64,000 nt of DNA from Buddleja alternifolia (lineage: Eukaryota > Streptophyta > Magnoliopsida > Lamiales > Scrophulariaceae), in NCBI GenBank assembly GCA_019426215.1, contig CM033405.1, positions 8,347,001 to 8,411,000 of the forward strand, read 5' to 3'. The first letter of the stretch is position 1; every line of letters starts with the position of its first letter. Below the pieces are notes generated by a model. The model did no database searches. It was not told the DNA's origin and worked only from the letters and a program-made list of their open reading frames with translations. A program made the position numbers and the translations under genes. Shown piece after piece: positions 62,424 to 64,000 of the stretch.

Positions 62424-63896
62424 CTACAGCGAATTCGTGCCTGCAAGATTATGATGCAATAGCTTGTGAGCAATCTGGTCTCTAGCGTGCAACGCGTTAA
62501 CCGACCTCACGCTATTCTCGGGAACAACCTCATCATCAAACAGCTCAAACCTCATATCCTCTCTCAACCCCTCATTCCTCATCTCACATATATTATGCAA
62601 CACACAACAAGCTCCAAGTACTACTGGCAAATCTTGAAGTTTCATCTCTGTTCTCTTCTGCAAGCAGCTCCACCTCGCTTTCAATCGCATAAACGACTCT
62701 TTAGCAACCTTCTGAACCTCCTCAACTTTCTCATTATAGGCATGTTGTGTCCATGTAAGATTCTGGTGAGTGTATGGCACCAAAATCCAATCCATTAACG
62801 GATACCCCGAATTACCTACAACCGAAACGTCCCTCATAACACCTCTATTCGCCCTCTGAAAAAGGGCCGATTTTTCCAAAACCTGATCATTTGTCATTGA
62901 ACCTGGCCAACCAATGCAGATGTCAGTAAAAACTCCCCTAGGATCAACAACCCCTTGAACCGTTATCGAATAAGAAGTCTTCTGATTCCTCTCTGTATGC
63001 CTTTTGTTAAAATAAGCTGCAACGCTAACTTTTGGCGCGATTATCGGGATATGAGTTGTGTACATTGATCCAGCCACATTTGGAATCCCAGAAAACAATT
63101 CGAAATCCCTCTTAATTTCCCTCATTCTGTTCTCATCAGGCCATTGCAAGAACTTAGGCATTAGCACACTCCTTATAGCAGTGCAAACTTCAAGTACCAA
63201 CTTATGGCAAGTCGAAATCCCAAGCCCGAAACGCTTTGAAACTTCACGAAGAGCCTCGCCCGTGGCTAACCTCCATACGCACACCGCCACACGCTGGCGA
63301 ACCGGGATCGCTAAACGCAGCATTGTGTCCTTCTTAGTGACAACCGATTCGAGTTCTTCACAAATCATATCAAACGTAGCTCTGCTCATTCGAAAAGCAT
63401 TCTTGAACTCCTCTTCAGGAAATTCCGGGCTGTTAACTTGCTCCCACCACGCATTAGACCTGTTCTTCACCCACAACCGGCGCTGCGCGCCGCCACCATT
63501 GGCGACGCTCGTCGTCTCATCCGACGTCGTAACGACATCATCGGCCTCGGTCCTCGCCCGCTTGGTGTTCGACGAATTGCCTGAATCAACCAAATTAGGG
63601 TAAATGGTACTCCCACTAATTTCGTGATTGCTTTGGTCATAGATTGAGTCCATCAAGAGTGAATTTGAAGGGTTCGGCGTAGAATGCACGTTCTGGGCCT
63701 GAATTTCTTCGAATGACACAAATTTACTCAGCAATTCTTGAACAGATGAATCGTTATCAACATCATACAAATTATTATCGAATTTGGGTCGCTTTTTGGT
63801 ATTGGAGAAAGATATAGTACTGGGGTCTGAGTCTTGTACGAATGAAAGGAAAGAAGGGTAGTCTTCAGAAGGAAGTGTGAAAGATGAGATTTCCAT
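62424..63896 (-). CDS. ALP1-like protein, domesticated PIF/Harbinger transposase
   Basis: An intronless frame of 490 residues. Residues 1-140 are polar and disordered, with basic clusters NTKKRPKF (32-39) and TKRARTE (111-117) that could be nuclear signals. WWEQVNSPEFPEEEFKNAFR (150-169) and a helix-turn-helix-like region (196-235, VSKRFGLGISTCHKLV) follow. Residues 278-440 make the DDE_Tnp_4-type nuclease fold. The catalytic positions are changed: MYTTHIPI where Harbinger enzymes have Asp, SMTND where the second Asp is expected, and KVAKESF in place of the Glu-containing motif. The enzyme is therefore probably inactive as a transposase. I match it from memory to Arabidopsis AT5G12010 and AT4G29780; its relative ALP1 associates with Polycomb complexes. 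No terminal inverted repeats were seen beside it, which fits a host gene. Confidence 0.92.
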   Translation of the reverse strand: MEISSFTLPSEDYPSFLSFVQDSDPSTISFSNTKKRPKFDNNLYDVDNDSSVQELLSKFVSFEEIQAQNVHSTPNPSNSLLMDSIYDQSNHEISGSTIYPNLVDSGNSSNTKRARTEADDVVTTSDETTSVANGGGAQRRLWVKNRSNAWWEQVNSPEFPEEEFKNAFRMSRATFDMICEELESVVTKKDTMLRLAIPVRQRVAVCVWRLATGEALREVSKRFGLGISTCHKLVLEVCTAIRSVLMPKFLQWPDENRMREIKRDFELFSGIPNVAGSMYTTHIPIIAPKVSVAAYFNKRHTERNQKTSYSITVQGVVDPRGVFTDICIGWPGSMTNDQVLEKSALFQRANRGVMRDVSVVGNSGYPLMDWILVPYTHQNLTWTQHAYNEKVEEVQKVAKESFMRLKARWSCLQKRTEMKLQDLPVVLGACCVLHNICEMRNEGLREDMRFELFDDEVVPENSVRSVNALHARDQIAHKLLHHNLAGTNSL

Positions 63897-64000
63897 GAAA
63901 AATTGAAAGGTGTGAAAGAGTTTGAAGGGATAATTAAAGAGGTGTGAACAGGGGAGGTGATTGAAGTGAAGAAGAAATGGGGTTGAAGATGATATATATA
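63897..64000. other. 5' flank of the ALP1-like gene
   Basis: Purine-rich on the plus strand (pyrimidine-rich leader on the gene strand), ending in TATATATA at the window edge, about 100 bp upstream of the start codon. That could be the TATA box. Confidence 0.4.

Noticed and set aside
63058..63603. 181-residue plus-strand frame at 63 kb
   Set aside because: It is antisense to the ALP1-like coding sequence, which has clear family similarity along its length.

Overview
The window is nuclear DNA of a flowering plant, probably a eudicot. The evidence is long multi-exon genes with GT-AG introns, a CC-NB-LRR disease-resistance gene, and Ty1/copia and Ty3/gypsy retroelements with tRNA-Met-type primer sites. 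Many small inverted-repeat elements and tRNA-derived SINEs are also present. I cannot fix the species from sequence alone. Nothing bacterial, viral (beyond retroelements) or organellar was seen. There is no CRISPR array, rRNA or convincing tRNA gene.

Layout. 0.5-2.3 kb: decayed copia gag-pol remnant, then an LTR-like stretch. 4-7.2 kb: three inverted-repeat elements and two possible exons of an unrecognised gene. 8.3-20.0 kb (minus): a 14-exon gene for a conserved plant nuclear protein of unknown function (SRRM-like). 21-26 kb: SINEs and small TIR elements. 26.6-40.6 kb (minus): a 13-exon NDR-type AGC kinase gene. Its ninth intron holds a complete copia element (29699-34817) in the opposite orientation. 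41-50.4 kb: nested wreckage of LINE, SIRE-like LTR and gypsy sequences, plus a large foldback. 52.1-53.5 kb: Mutator-like TIR element. 54.9-58.7 kb (plus): intronless CNL resistance gene with two MITEs just upstream. 62.4-63.9 kb (minus): intronless ALP1-like gene, a domesticated Harbinger transposase.

Four protein-coding genes look intact: SRRM-like, NDR kinase, CNL and ALP1-like. I rebuilt exons by hand. Every junction in the two spliced genes has GT-AG borders and matching phase, giving predicted proteins of about 1227 and 521 (or 516) residues. The SRRM-like, NDR and ALP1-like genes lie on the same strand. From memory of Arabidopsis locus numbers, the same gene types are neighbours in two duplicated segments (AT2G19390/AT2G19400 and AT4G29780/AT4G29790). 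The window may therefore show an unfractionated ancestral block into which the CNL gene and the transposons were added. I found no clearly unprecedented system. The most distinctive items are the variant MHS motif in the CNL protein, the Mutator-like element carrying gene-like GC-rich sequence, the nested hairpin elements, and the ancestral gene block.
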